Shown piece after piece: positions 47,822 through 58,743 of a DNA stretch of 64,000 nucleotides. The DNA comes from Pseudopyrenochaeta lycopersici (Eukaryota > Ascomycota > Dothideomycetes > Pleosporales > Pseudopyrenochaetaceae). Within the stretch, counting starts at the first letter, position 1. Each line of letters opens with the position of its first letter. The stretch spans positions 124,001 through 188,000 of the forward strand of contig NHZP01000013.1 of the NCBI GenBank assembly GCA_003313425.1, written 5' to 3'. Both the position numbers and the translations under genes were made by a program. The notes under the pieces are model-generated. The model worked only from the letters and a program-made list of their open reading frames with translations, ran no database searches and was not told the origin of the DNA.

Positions 47822-50800
47822 CAGAGTTGCTAACAAGCCGGCCGGCCTGGTTGGCCGGCCTGTTCGGCCTGCTTTTAAGCAAGCAGGCCAAGCCAGGCCG
47901 CGACTCGCAGAAAACCAGGCCGGCCAAGCCAGGCCGAAGGTCGCGGCCTGGTAGCCTGGTTTCGGCCTGGTAGGTATGTATATGAAGCCGTACAAATCAA
48001 AGTTCAGTTGAGTTGAGATCGGATGAACTAGCCGCAAAATTTTGCCAAGGCTCACCGACAGGGTTTAAGCAACACGAGCTAATCATAATTTTCCAAGTGC
48101 TACCTGGGAGATTGTGATTGGCTTAAACCCTTTAATACTGGAACTTCCTCGAGCCTAACTCCTCCGTTAAAGACCTCTACCATGCCATGTCAAGTCCGAT
48201 CGAAAAAGCGCACCCGTGATACACAGGCTACTCAGGAAAATATTCAAACCTTCGAGGAGGAGCTCCGTAGCGCTCTCCTTAACGCGCCAACCGAGACCGC
48301 TGCCGCAACTGCCGCCGAAGCCCTCCCCCCTAACGATAGCGATATCTCCTCTTATAATAAGCGATATACGGATAATTACGATGGGATTCAGTAGGAAGCG
48401 ATTAAGCAATACATTAAGCCTCTCCGAACGCAGAAGAGGCAACCGAGCTGGATCTACAAGTACAGATACCGTGTGGCTTCGCTGAAGAACCCAAAACGGA
48501 CATTTTTCGTCTATAGACATTGCCATCTTAAGAAGTCCACTCATAATCATATCTTTGATGTTACATCATCTGTTTCAGCTGCCGCACGCCATCTAGGGAT
48601 GAACAGACCTGGCCATAGATTATGTAAGGACGGAAAAGTTACTGTCCAGATAGAGTCCAGTCAACAAACCTTACAGGGCCTTATTAAAGGCGGGTTTGAG
48701 GTCTCTCAGGAGATAGCCAATGAGATTGGCCACTTTGACGTACAGTCTTTTCGGATGAAAGCCGTCATCTGGCTCCTTCAAAATAACCATCCGTTACGCG
48801 AATTCGAGACTTCTGCGTTTAAAGAGATGATTACTGCTGCTAACCCTGAAGCCGCAGCAGCGGTTTGGAAGAACCACCAGTCAGTTACGCATTTTATAAT
48901 AACACAATACAATCTACTCCTCTCTACCATACGCCGGCATCTCTCATCAGCGCGCTCACTAATACACTTTACCTTTGACGGCTGGACGGCAAAGGGTGGC
49001 AAGAAAGCGTTTCTTGGCGTCCATATACACTATCTTGATGACGATGGCAATAAACACGAATATCCCATTGCGTTACCACAGCTAGCCGGTGCTCACACGG
49101 GCGAGAGGCTTGGTGAGGTTGTCAATGACGTAATCCAGAAGTTCGGGATCGAGTCTAGCCAGGTTAGCTATTTCATACTCGACAATATTAGCTCCAATAA
49201 CGTTGCTGTCGACATCCTCGCAAAACACCACTACTTTAACGGTACCCACCAGAGACTACGCTGCGGCCCTCACACGCTTAACCTTGTTGGCCAAACCGTA
49301 ATCTTCAGCATTAATAAGAAAGCACTTGAAGCAAATACTAGGGAGAGCGCTGAAGAAGCCAAATTAGAGGCAAGATATCTGCAAGAGTAGAGAAAAGACA
49401 GGCCGTTAGGCATACTCCGAGACGTAATAGCGTACATCTCAACTCCGCAGCAACACGACCTCTTACGCGATTTTCAGATTAAGGCTAACGAGCAGCTACC
49501 AGATCCAAAGTTTCGAGTCAAAGAAATCAAGAAACCTAGCACTACCCGCTGGAATTCATATCACGACGCTTTTGAGCGCGCTGTTGAGCTACAACAACCC
49601 CTTAACGCGTACATGCAATACCATATTGGACAGTATCGGATGGAAATGGCTACTCGGGTCGCCCGCAACCCAAACGCCGCGCTGGTTAACGTACCTGATT
49701 GGATGAGGACCGAAGGTTTGACGGCCTAGGATTGGCATGTTATTATAGACTATATTCGGATATTACAGCCACTCAAGGTTGCTTCAAAGAGACTCAAAGG
49801 ACGAGGAAAATGTGGGCGTTTTGGTACTCTTTACGAGGTTATTCCAACTTTTAAATATCTCCTCCGCAAGTACGAGAGCCAGTTTGACTTCTTAAAAGAT
49901 GTTAACTATAACGAGGCGGACGCTCCCGAAGATCATGAGCTTTACAACATTCGCGCTGCTTAGAAGAAGCTTCGCAAATACTACGTTAAGCTCGACGACT
50001 CTCCAGCGTATTACACGGCCACAATCCTCCATCCCCAGTACAAATTCTATTGCGAAAACTCTTGGCTGGATACGCCTCACTGGCTGAACTATAACAACGC
50101 GCAGTTTCAAGCTCTCTGGCAGTCGTACAAGGGTGAATCTGGTAACTGTTCAGAGACCCCGCCACGGCCAAAACGCGTAAGGTATGACGCTGAGATTGAC
50201 GACGATATCGATCAATATACTGGGCCCGTTAAGACGCCAGGAGACGACGTGGGAGATGAGTTTATACGGTGGAAGAGAGTGGATAACCTTCCAAGAGATC
50301 ACCCCCACGCAATTGATCCGATTGCTTATTGGCTCTCTCTATCTACAGAATACCCGAATCTATCTCGGATAGCCCTTAATATGCTCTCAATTCCTGCTGC
50401 TTCTGCTAATTGTGAGCGCCTCTTTTCAGAAGTTGGAGATATGTTAGAACCAAAACGGAGGAAGCTATCCAGCCAGCTTACAGCTGCGTTGACGTGCGTT
50501 AGGAGCTGGATCAGCAAAGGCTTTGCAGGTAAGTTAATACCCTCAATATGGGCGTATTGCTGATCTACTTAGATAACAAAAACTTAAATGCCTCCTCCCT
50601 CAGTGGCGACGCTGTCGATAAATTATACAAGCTTTGGGAATGGCCAGAGGAAGACGAATGGTTAGATGAAGAAATGGGCCAATTAAGGTTCAAGAAATTA
50701 GATTAGTAATACCAATTCAGGCTTTTCAGGCTTTTCCCAGGCCAGGCCGGCCAGGCCACGCTCTTTCTACTACTCAGGCCGGCCAGGCCAGGCCGTTGGT

Positions 50801-50866
50801 TGGCGTAAAACCAGGCCGGCCAGGCCAAAAGCATTGGCCGGCCTGGCCGGCTTGTTAGCAACTCTG
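47822..50866 (+). mobile_element. hAT-superfamily DNA transposon
   Basis: This 3045-bp element has terminal inverted repeats CAGAGTTGCTAACAAGCCGG at the left and the exact mirror at 50847-50866. The flanking 8-bp duplication CTTTACAA is the size typical of hAT. Both ends contain dense subterminal arrays of GGCC, CCTGG and GGCCAGG motifs (about 47,838-47,975 and 50,725-50,850), probably transposase-binding sites. The transposase frame inside carries four TAG stops, so the copy is non-autonomous. Clean ends and perfect duplication suggest a fairly young insertion. Confidence 0.95.
48182..50706 (+). pseudogene. hAT transposase, four in-frame TAG stops
   Basis: A single frame runs from ATG at 48182 to a TAG at 50704-50706, with a likely 44-bp intron at 50529-50572 (GTAAGT..CTTAG) near the end. 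Stops at 48392, 49388, 49727 and 49961 are all TAG, as expected from TGG-to-TAG or CAG-to-TAG transitions. The N-terminal part has a Cys/His cluster (about residues 100-130) compatible with a BED-type finger. The core includes FTFDGWTAKGGKKAFLGVH and LDNISSNN. The C-terminal dimerisation region reads DPIAYWLSLS, then LSIPAASANCERLFSE, the hATC signature. The longest intact part is 48473-49390. No frameshift was seen. Confidence 0.9.
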
Positions 50867-50874
50867 CTTTACAA
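50867..50874. repeat. 8-bp target-site duplication of the hAT element (right)
   Basis: CTTTACAA is identical to 47814-47821. Confidence 0.95.
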
Positions 50875-51058
50875 GGACTTGGCTGCCACTATCGATGCCG
50901 CTAGAGGCCTCTTAGAATGCAGCGAAGGTAGCGGTCACATGCAAGTGAAGGTCAACAGGATAAACCTAGCTCACTCTTCCGCAGAGTACAAGGCCACCAA
51001 GGCCCGGCCTGATGGGATCACCATCAAGTTGGTCCGTAAACCCAACTTCTCGGAATAA
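50868..51058 (+). pseudogene. Possible 3' end of a gene cut by the hAT insertion
   Basis: An open frame reads YKDLAATIDAARGLLE, then HMQVKVNRINLAHSS and RPDGITIKLVRKPNF, ending at TAA 51056-51058. It begins exactly in the hAT target duplication. Codon use looks protein-like. On the other side of the transposon the same frame has a TAA just before the duplication, so the missing part would have to be joined by splicing. No family recognised. Confidence 0.3.
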
Positions 51059-51224
51059 TCGAAGCTATATAGAAAGGAGTGGCGGGGCCGTTATGGGAGC
51101 AGGAAAGTCGAACGGTTATCGTGATAGCATCACGGTTGAATCCATCTGCCGAAGCACCGAAAGCGGCACGTGGGAATAGTACTCCATTAACCAAGTATTT
51201 TGGAATGTGATAATCTTATCTAAA
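51059..51224. other. Short intergenic spacer
   Basis: No feature is recognised. Confidence 0.4.
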
Positions 51225-51995
51225 CTAGGTTGCCCTTCCGACAAGGGGTGTAGTTTCCTCGTACGTGTGATTGCAACTGATCATCCTGCCATCTCTGCGT
51301 AGTTGTGCATGTTCTGCAACACCTTTCCAGTGGTGATCCGCATGCCCCTGGCAGTCGTCTCTGATATGAGGTGTATCTAGACGAAGTAAACTCATGTAGC
51401 GTGGAGTTGAGGGGTGAGTTCCAGAATTTTCTTTTGTGGCTGCCACGATATTGGCCTGTAAATTCTCGACCCAAGCATGAACTTGGGTGATGTAGTCGTG
51501 CACCGTAATCCAACTTTGCGCAGTAGGACGGACCACAAGAGGCGGCGGGGCCTGCGGGCGATTCTGGTTGCAGCAGCGCATAAGTTTTCGCAGAGGCTCT
51601 TGCTCTTCTACTTCTTCTTCATCGTTCTCGTCACCGTCTTCTTCAATCCACTCTTGGTGCTCGTCATCGTAGCCCTCCCCACAGTCCTCATGGTTTTCTG
51701 CCCAACGCCAGGCCCAATCGTCCAAATCCGATATCTTCACAGTAATTGACGAAACTGGGGGATCCGTGGCTGGGGACGTGGAGATTTGATGAAACGAGGG
51801 AATGACGCCAGTGGTAAGTTGGTATGGAGATACAGACGAATTGGGGCCTGCATCCAGGTCTTCTGCAACCTTAATTGTTGATTGCAAAGGTCCAAAAGGC
51901 CTCCAACGGACTCTTAGCAAGTCCATAGAGCTGAAGACTGGTGTCTTCGAGGAGCGGAGACTGTCCAAAGTTGGAAGATTATTTGACGTCGACAT
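51225..51995 (-). CDS. Hypothetical acidic protein
   Basis: This is a 256-residue open frame with an ATG at 51995. The first 100 residues are Ser/Pro-rich. A strongly acidic low-complexity segment (Asp/Glu run in about residues 105-135) follows. After it, VVRPTAQSWITVHDYITQVHAWVENLQANIVAATKEN looks like an amphipathic helical region. The last 40 residues are His-rich with several Cys. No known domain, signal peptide or membrane segment is seen. It lies 350 bp downstream of the hAT element on the opposite strand. I consider it likely coding because the frame is long and uninterrupted, but it is not recognised. Confidence 0.55.
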   Translation of the reverse strand: MSTSNNLPTLDSLRSSKTPVFSSMDLLRVRWRPFGPLQSTIKVAEDLDAGPNSSVSPYQLTTGVIPSFHQISTSPATDPPVSSITVKISDLDDWAWRWAENHEDCGEGYDDEHQEWIEEDGDENDEEEVEEQEPLRKLMRCCNQNRPQAPPPLVVRPTAQSWITVHDYITQVHAWVENLQANIVAATKENSGTHPSTPRYMSLLRLDTPHIRDDCQGHADHHWKGVAEHAQLRRDGRMISCNHTYEETTPLVGRAT

Positions 51996-52679
51996 TTGGG
52001 GTGTTTTCAGAAGTTGAGCTGGTTCAATAATTGTGGTGAAAGCTCGTGTGATTAGAAAGACTAGTTCGTGCGGTTAGAAAAGCGAACGCGTTGGATTATA
52101 TACCTTGCACAGCACTGCTGCCACTAAGCTTGAAAGGAAGGTAGAATCTGTCAAGGAATTACCGTTGAGAGTTAGTCTAGTTGCCACTAGCCCTTCGAAG
52201 GGGTTAGTGGCCCTGCGCACGCGCCAAGTCGTTAGCCTCGACGGAGGGTCTACGAAGGAGCTGGTATTTTTTGAGTACTAGGCCTCAGTCCAGATTAGGT
52301 GTAGCTCTAGCGCTCAGAAAATACGAGCTCTTTCGTAAAGTCCGGCCCGCTAAAAATACGCGAAGTTCTCGGCGGCGAGAGTATCTCGAATGCCATAAGT
52401 TACCTCAACCCGAAAGCAAAAGCGGAATCAAACAGCCCTCAACACATGGAAATACGCTCATGCTCCTAAAGATAATAAGTCTAAGCAAATAAGCTTAGGA
52501 AAGAATGGAAAGATATAGTACTACGCCGCTAGTAGGCGTCAAAATCCTCTGTAGAAGTTTAAATCTACATCAATTAGCTATGTACAAGTAATAATTATTC
52601 CTTAGATAATAAGCTTTTGCGTTGTATATCTACTAAGTTAAGGTAGAGCTACAACCTTAAATATAGTCCTATTTATTTT
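51996..52679. other. Intergenic, no supported gene
   Basis: The presumed promoter of the acidic protein is followed by AT-richer sequence with no recognised frame. Confidence 0.45.
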
Positions 52680-53215
52680 TAAATTCGCTGCTATAGCTAT
52701 ATAAAGAATCTTGCTGTATAGACAATTCTTTTTGCGAAAGATAAGAAGGCTATTAATCTTGCAATAGCTGAAGCACAGAAGAATAAGGATATTTTAGTTA
52801 ATGGGGGTCTTGTAGAGAAGCACATTCTGTGCGTGCTCTAACTTATACTTCTTACTCACCACATTATAGAATTAAGAACCTAGAGGCTGCTGGTTATCGC
52901 GAGAAAGGCGCTCTTAGCTGCCTCCACAATATTGCGATCTATACAATATCCTCTAAAGCTCGTTGTAAAAAGTTTCTTGACTTAACTAGAGAGTCTCTCG
53001 GCATTGATAATAACACGCAGTGAAATAGCTGGTACATACTTATTAACAAGGCAGGAAAAACGCGAGTCCGCTCCGCTATACGGGAATATCAAGAATAACA
53101 TTATAAACAACTTAGGAACTTCCTTTCACCTGACTGCTAGAGAGTCCGTGATAATACTTATCTCTTCCTCCAGCCATTCTATAAAGTTACACTGGCATCA
53201 TAATGCGAAATGACT
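52680..53215 (+). pseudogene. Degenerate hAT transposase fragment
   Basis: On the plus strand, through stops, the frame reads KKAINLAIAEAQKN, GALSCLHNIAIYTISS, KFLDLTRESLGIDNNT then NSWYILINKAG, and DNTYLFLQPFYKVTLAS. These blocks match the central part of hAT transposases (LHN.V..I, then TRWNSWY, then FLQPFYE.T). The Trp before NSWY is lost to a stop. This family is different from the hAT at 47.8-50.9 kb. It abuts a LINE fragment at its 3' end. Confidence 0.65.
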
Positions 53216-53770
53216 ACACTGCAGTTTCTAGATTCGCGGTACTCTTCCCACGATTGTGCTGCGTTATACTGGCTGTGTAATCTCTTTAGTCTTTTCGCTT
53301 CTGCGAGTACCGGCTTACACTCTGCAGTCCATCCCTACCTTGCTCAGGGTGAGAAGCATGTTTGTGGAACTGCTTTGTCGATCGCGCTTCTGATTGCCGT
53401 AATCATTTCATGGACGTATCTATCAAGTGCCATCTTTGTCACGGGTATGCGTGGCGGTAGCAGGACTTGCTTCAGGGCTTTTGTGTATGCTTTCTCGTTC
53501 ATACGCCTCCAGTTCCTCTGAGCTGCCTTGTCCAGGTACTGCCCAGTCGTATCTAACACGGTGCATATTATCAGATAGCCTGGGTAGTGGTCAAGATCGC
53601 GATCATTTAGTTTTTAATCACCCTCTCGTCGAGGCCTACGGTGAACAGGCACAGGTCGACAGTAGGTTGCTAAGCCACTTCTTCGTGTATAATTGGGCCC
53701 AGAGACAGTGTATTGCGAAGGTCAAAGTCTTCTGTGATCGCTATTAAATTTTTTGCCTCTGGATCTATGC
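53216..53770 (-). pseudogene. Fragment of a LINE (non-LTR retrotransposon) ORF2
   Basis: The minus strand reads LDTTGQYLDKAAQRNW, then MALDRYVHEMITAIRSAIDKAVPQ, then GWTAECKPVLAEAKRLKR and SWEEYRESRN. This is the linker after the endonuclease domain of Tad-like LINEs (pattern LD..V..LT.AI..AI...VP, then WW..EC). Only this segment remains, with stops and no reverse transcriptase. Confidence 0.7.
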
Positions 53771-53837
53771 GTCTGACGTTCGACCCTCCCCACAGGGGAT
53801 GATGCAGGTTAAAGCCGTCAAGAACTATCTGCTAGTT

Positions 53838-53968
53838 GCCCTTGTGGGACAGTCTTGTCCCACGACGCCGACGCCAGCCAGGTTGAGTCGTGCGAGGAGG
53901 CTACGGAGGTGACAGAATCGCTATGGCCCTCGAGGGTCTGCAGGCCAGCACTCCAGCTGTCCCCTATA
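53838..53968 (-). pseudogene. Single WD40-repeat remnant of a fungal NLR-type protein
   Basis: The minus strand reads DSWSAGLQTLEGH, SDSVTSVASSHDSTWLASAS and WDKTV, a textbook WD40 unit of the high-identity type found in NACHT-WD40 proteins of the HET-E/HNWD kind (LQTLEGH...V.SVAFS.D...LASAS.D.TV.IWD). Only one unit is left, and no neighbouring repeat or NACHT domain is seen. It is orphan debris beside a LINE fragment. Confidence 0.72.
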
Positions 53969-54684
53969 GCCCGCTTGATACTAATCCATTTTAGTTCTTT
54001 ATACTAGAACACCCTTTTAATTGAGCGTCATGTTAGATTTAATAAAAGCGCAGATGCACTTACTGAAAGAGGGTTATTCTTAATCGCCTTATTATAATAC
54101 GTTATAATTTAACGCGCATCTTTAATAGACTTTGGAGTTGTAGTATGTCTCCTCTTTTCTAGCTTTTATTAGTAGATGAAAATTCTTACTACCTTTCGTA
54201 TATAAGATATACGGTTACTAGCGACTACACCCTTTGTTGTACTCTTATATCAAGTAAGCCCTTTTAGCTAGTAGAAATACTTCTTCCTCAAGCACATATT
54301 AAAAACGCCTCTACGTTGCAGACTATTAACGCAGATCCCTAAAGACTTAAAATTTAAGCTGTAGTTGACCGCGAATTTTAGTGAAATTAATATTTTCTTC
54401 AAGCCCCTAGAGAGGAAATAGGTGCAATCGCATCCTTAATTAGGCCTATATTGATTGAATTTCGAGGTTTTAAAAAAAGATTATAGAATTGTTGGGGAGC
54501 GGGCGTTACGTTGGGCCGTGCGTTAAGGGGTGAACCCCAAACAACTAGCTTTTTAAGCGCTTTGATCCGATGGGACGCCTGACTGTACCTTAGGACGCCT
54601 TACGGCGCCCAAGGCAGCCTCCTCGATATTTTAGCAGGAACCTCAATAGCCACAGACACGCTCCGTTTATTGCCTCATCTTAAC
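53969..54684. other. Intergenic, AT-rich part
   Basis: Positions 54,010-54,480 are AT-rich and may be old repeat sequence. No frame is recognised. The rest is presumed to be the promoter of the DUF6536 gene. Confidence 0.45.
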
Positions 54685-57324
54685 ATGCTAGATTCCATTT
54701 CAAAGTTCTCTAGGCACTGGAACCCGAGGTTCCTAAAACAACAGAGAGCTGTCGATCAGCACTGGTCACAAGATGATGGCTCAGAATTACAAATTTTAAC
54801 CAACGAAAGCAACAAAGGCGACTGCAGTGAGAGTATTGTGGGGGAGCCACAGTCGCTGCGCGATAATCCCGTTGTAGCTTCCCAAGCTCCCAGGTCAAAG
54901 ATACAGAAAATTTTTGGACCTCGCTTTACAGGTTGGAGATTCGGCGTGCTCAATTTCGCCATATCGGCAGCCGTTGTCTGCCTCCTCAATCTTATCGCTA
55001 CGATCTGGGGCTCAACCACAACGAACATAGCGAAGGGTATTATCCTCCAAGGAGACTGCGTACGTGTTAAGAGACTAAACACCGCTTTACATGTGCTCAT
55101 TAACATTTTGAGCACAATTCTGCTAAGTGGGAGTAATTACTGTATGCAAGCCTTGTCGGCGCCTACTCGCACCGAAATCGACAAAGCGCATAACTGTACA
55201 CCGGCAACTTGGCTCGATATCGGAGTGCCTGGAGTACGTAATATAAAGTACATCAGTCGGCAGCGAAAAATTTTATGGTTCTTGCTGGGGCTGTCTTCGC
55301 TACCATTACATCTTCTGTAAGTTTACAGACATCGTTCTCGCTTCACATGCTTAATACTTCAGTTACAATTCCGCCGTTTTTGCGTCTATATCCTCGAATG
55401 ATTACCACGTGTATTCTGTTAGTCAGTCGTTCATTGAGGATGCCGAGTGTCTCAATTGCACTGGTGTAATGGTGGTGACGAGTCTCTTCAACATTACCCT
55501 TCCTGAAACATTGACATCACTTTGGAAGAAAGCACGAGCTGGCCACCTGGAAAAACTTAGTCCTGCCGATTGTATCAATGAATACGCACAAATCATCAAC
55601 TCAAATCGACGAAATGTTCTTCTCGTCGCGAATGATACCAATTTCCCGCCCCCAGAGGAAAACAAAAGGTTTGGTGGCTCTCGGGTCTATTGGATGGACA
55701 CTTTCTTTGCCGATTCCGCTCAGGGAACGCGAATGGCCTCAAGCGCATACGAGTGGATCTGCAGTGGTCCATCAGGTAAGCCTTCGGCCTATTGTTCGGA
55801 TGAAATAGACGGCATCAAACGTGCACCTGAGGACTGGCAAGTTGGAGATTATTGCGTAAAGAACTCGCGGCCATGCGACAATTCTTACTTTCCCGTGGAA
55901 TATTGTCTGAGTGAAAGAGCGGAACAAAAATGCCAGCTTCACTTCGAACCCACGATTGCAATCATCATAACTATTCTCAATTTTCGTGAGTTTTCTCCTA
56001 TCAGATCCCTTTATTTGAATCCGTATCTTATAAGCAAAAGAGCCTGTGTCCATAATAGAAGCGCTAGATTTGCTAACGTTTACTAATAGTTAAAGCTTGC
56101 CTAATGTTCTATGTGGCGTTCAAAATTCAGGAGCAACCACTTATGAACATGGGCGATGCCGTTGCTTCTTTCCTTGAGAAAAAGGATTTGACTACCAAAA
56201 ACATATGCCTTTCAACGCTTAAAGACTTCCAAAACAACAGAGGCTATGCAGTGGGGCCAAGGCAATGGAACAACAAGCAATACCGTTGGAAAGACGTTAC
56301 AAGTAGAAGACGACGAACCCTTATCCTAATCATGTGAGTGGTGCTCCATATCTATGAGCTCTTCGGCATTAATTGACCGCACTTCTGAAGGTTTCTTCTT
56401 GCGCTAGCTCTCGTAGGCTCGTTGCTCGTTTGGGGTCTGAGGAGTCTCCCGGATGGCTTCAGCATATCACGGGTGGGTTATGGTATGTAAAGTCTCAGTT
56501 TCCACCACAGAAGCGAGTAACTGCTAACATAAAAATCTTCTTTGTAGGCGCGATCGATCCAAGAACATCGATAATTGGTATGCCGGACGACCTGCTTACT
56601 AATGCGGTCGTCGCTAACAGCCCCCAACTCGTCCTTTCCTTCCTCTACTTTTCCTATAACGGTTTGTTTACGGCGATGCTCATGGGCTACGAATGTATGT
56701 ACTTTCCAGCTATATATTCATCACGACCCGCTCGTTAACCACTTTTCATTTCTAGGGACCACCTACGCGTTCGAAAGAAAAGGACTTCGGGTCAGTTATC
56801 AAGCTATTGGCGCCCAAAGATCAACATATTTTCTGCAACTACCCTATCGCTTTGGTATGCCACTCATGATCTTGAGTGGCACGCTACATTGGCTAGTGTC
56901 GCAGAGCATATTTCTGATAGCCATCGATTACTACGGTCCCGTCGACGACACATCAAATGCAACAACATCATATACACCGTATACGCTAAGCGTTTCCAGG
57001 GCGAATATTTCAAAGGGCGGTTATAAGACGCTGGGGTTCTCTCCGAGTGCTATCATTTCCGTCATAGTGTTAGGAGTCCTGATGGTAGTAGCAATGGTGG
57101 CGCTGGGTTATGTGCCATACAAGCGAGGAATGACACTTGCAGGGAGCTGCAGTCTGGCTATTAGTGCTGCTTGTCATGGATTAGGAATTGAGCGCGGAGG
57201 AGATAATACCGCAATTGAGAAGCTACAGTGGGGTGTCGTTGGTAAAGATATGGAAGGCGTCGGGCATTGTGCATTTTCAGCTAGAGAAGTAGACACTCCT
57301 GTCGAGGGCGAGGTGTACTCATGA
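54685..57324 (+). CDS. DUF6536 family membrane protein, six exons
   Basis: Exons are 54685-55316, 55363-55985, 56090-56333, 56391-56482, 56548-56694 and 56756-57324 (about 768 residues). Every junction keeps frame, with GTAAGT, GTGAGT, GTGAGT, GTATGT and GTATGT donors and CTRAC-like branch sites (CTGCTAAC at 56521). Residues about 80-220 carry the DUF6536 signature: GWRFGVLNFAISAAVVCLLN, then LLSGSNYCMQALSAPTR, WLDIGVPGVRNIKYISR and LSSLPLHLLYNSAVF. Several more membrane helices occur in exons 4-6 (for example SIISVIVLGVLMVVAMVALG near the C terminus), after conserved GAQRSTYFLQLPYR and LHWLVSQSIFL. The start is the ATG at 54685; the frame is open upstream only through a TTG. The function of this fungal family is unknown; plasma-membrane location is likely. 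Confidence 0.9.
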
Positions 57325-58000
57325 AGTTACTATCGCTTCTCAGTTGTCATATTGGCTGATTTTGCAGTCTCCACTTCCTATTTGGACTATGTCGTAGTTA
57401 GCTAAGACTCTACTGCGGTGTAGTTACGGTGTGTAGTGTTGCCTATTGGTGTTCTCCATATTTCTACCTCATACTCTCGGGTCTCATCCAAATGGCTGAA
57501 AGCCGGTAATAGTATGCTCTAGTGTGGAATCGCAAAGGCCATAATCTATGATTTGACACGCCAAATTGTTTAATATCCTTAGTCGCACATTAAGTGAAGA
57601 GAACTACTTTACGACATTGCTCAAGCTTGTAAACAAGAACGCTCTTTATCGACGCCTCCGCCGCCTTTACCCGCCTTTCGTGGGCTGAAAAGCAAAAAAT
57701 TGGCTCTCTTTATTACTTCAGCCTAATACAGTCCTATAATATAACAATATCACACTATTGAAGCCTCCTAGTAAGTGTCTTAGCTAAGCTTCTGTGGTAT
57801 TGTATGTCTTTTTATAGCTACTGAATAATAAACAGGCGTATAACTAGTGTTTTCCGCTGTTATTGAAGTACAGGAGTCTACACTCCCGAGAGGATGGTAT
57901 TTGCAATGCTAAACTTTGGAACGAGGCCTTAGAAAATCTTTCGTACATCCCTAGATCTATTCGCACTAGATCGCAGTATGTTAAGAAACAAGGCCCAAGG
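57325..58000. other. Intergenic, no supported gene
   Basis: This is the 3' flank of the DUF6536 gene. No feature is recognised up to the foldback element. Confidence 0.5.
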
Positions 58001-58403
58001 CAGGGTTGCCACTTTGTTAGTAATTACTATTAGATACTACTTTTTTAAACTAATTATTATAGCTTCTTTATAACTCCTAAAATTATAATAATTTAAAATT
58101 AGATACTATATATATAAAAGTCTTATTCTAGAATTTTAGTTATCTTAAAATAAATCTATATCTTTAATAAGAAGGAAAAGAAAGTAAAAATTAGTAATTA
58201 CTATTACTAATTACTAATTACTAATTTTTAGTACTTTTTTCTATCTTCTTTTATTTTAAGATAACTAAAATTCTAGAATAAGTCTTTTATATATATAGTA
58301 TTTAATTTTAAATTATTAGAATTTTAGGAGTTATATAGAAGCTATAATAATTAGATTAAAAAATTAGTAATTAGTAATTACTAATTAGTAAACGGCAACC
58401 CTG
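58001..58403. mobile_element. Foldback MITE of hAT type
   Basis: This 403-bp AT-rich element begins CAGGGTTGCC and ends GGCAACCCTG. Its two halves are near-perfect reverse complements (for example the TTCTAGAATTTTAGTTATCTT-type block around 58,130 mirrored near 58,265), with TTAGTAATTACTA motifs at the ends and centre. The flanking 8-mers GCCCAAGG (57993-58000) and GCCTAAGG (58404-58411) differ by one C-to-T change and look like an 8-bp target duplication. No coding capacity is seen. Its ends differ from the CAGAGTTGC ends of the larger hAT, so its mobiliser is another family. Confidence 0.85.
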
Positions 58404-58743
58404 GCCTAAGGTGAAATAACCTCTAAAATATACGAGCAGGAATCCAAATGCTCAGCGAAATTAAGTATTACTTTTGGTGTATTAGGGTTCGCTTGTGTAA
58501 TCGGATAGGTTAGGATGCGCTTCCTACAGGTACCTCTACGATCCTTAATCAAGCACCTCCCCACTTTTTCACAAACTACTTTCGCAGAACCTTGGCGATG
58601 AAGCATTAATAGCAGAGCTAACGCGCTAATGAGTTTCTTCCTGGTTTGTTTTACCATAGGATTGGCCGTTGCCCCCCGCGATGTTCGAGCCGCTTGTGTG
58701 CCACAAAACATGGGTGGGAGACTTCGGACGACTGACTGTACAT
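58404..58743. other. Intergenic, no supported gene
   Basis: This lies between the MITE and the 3' end of the FAD monooxygenase gene. There is only an unrecognised 101-residue minus frame. Confidence 0.45.
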
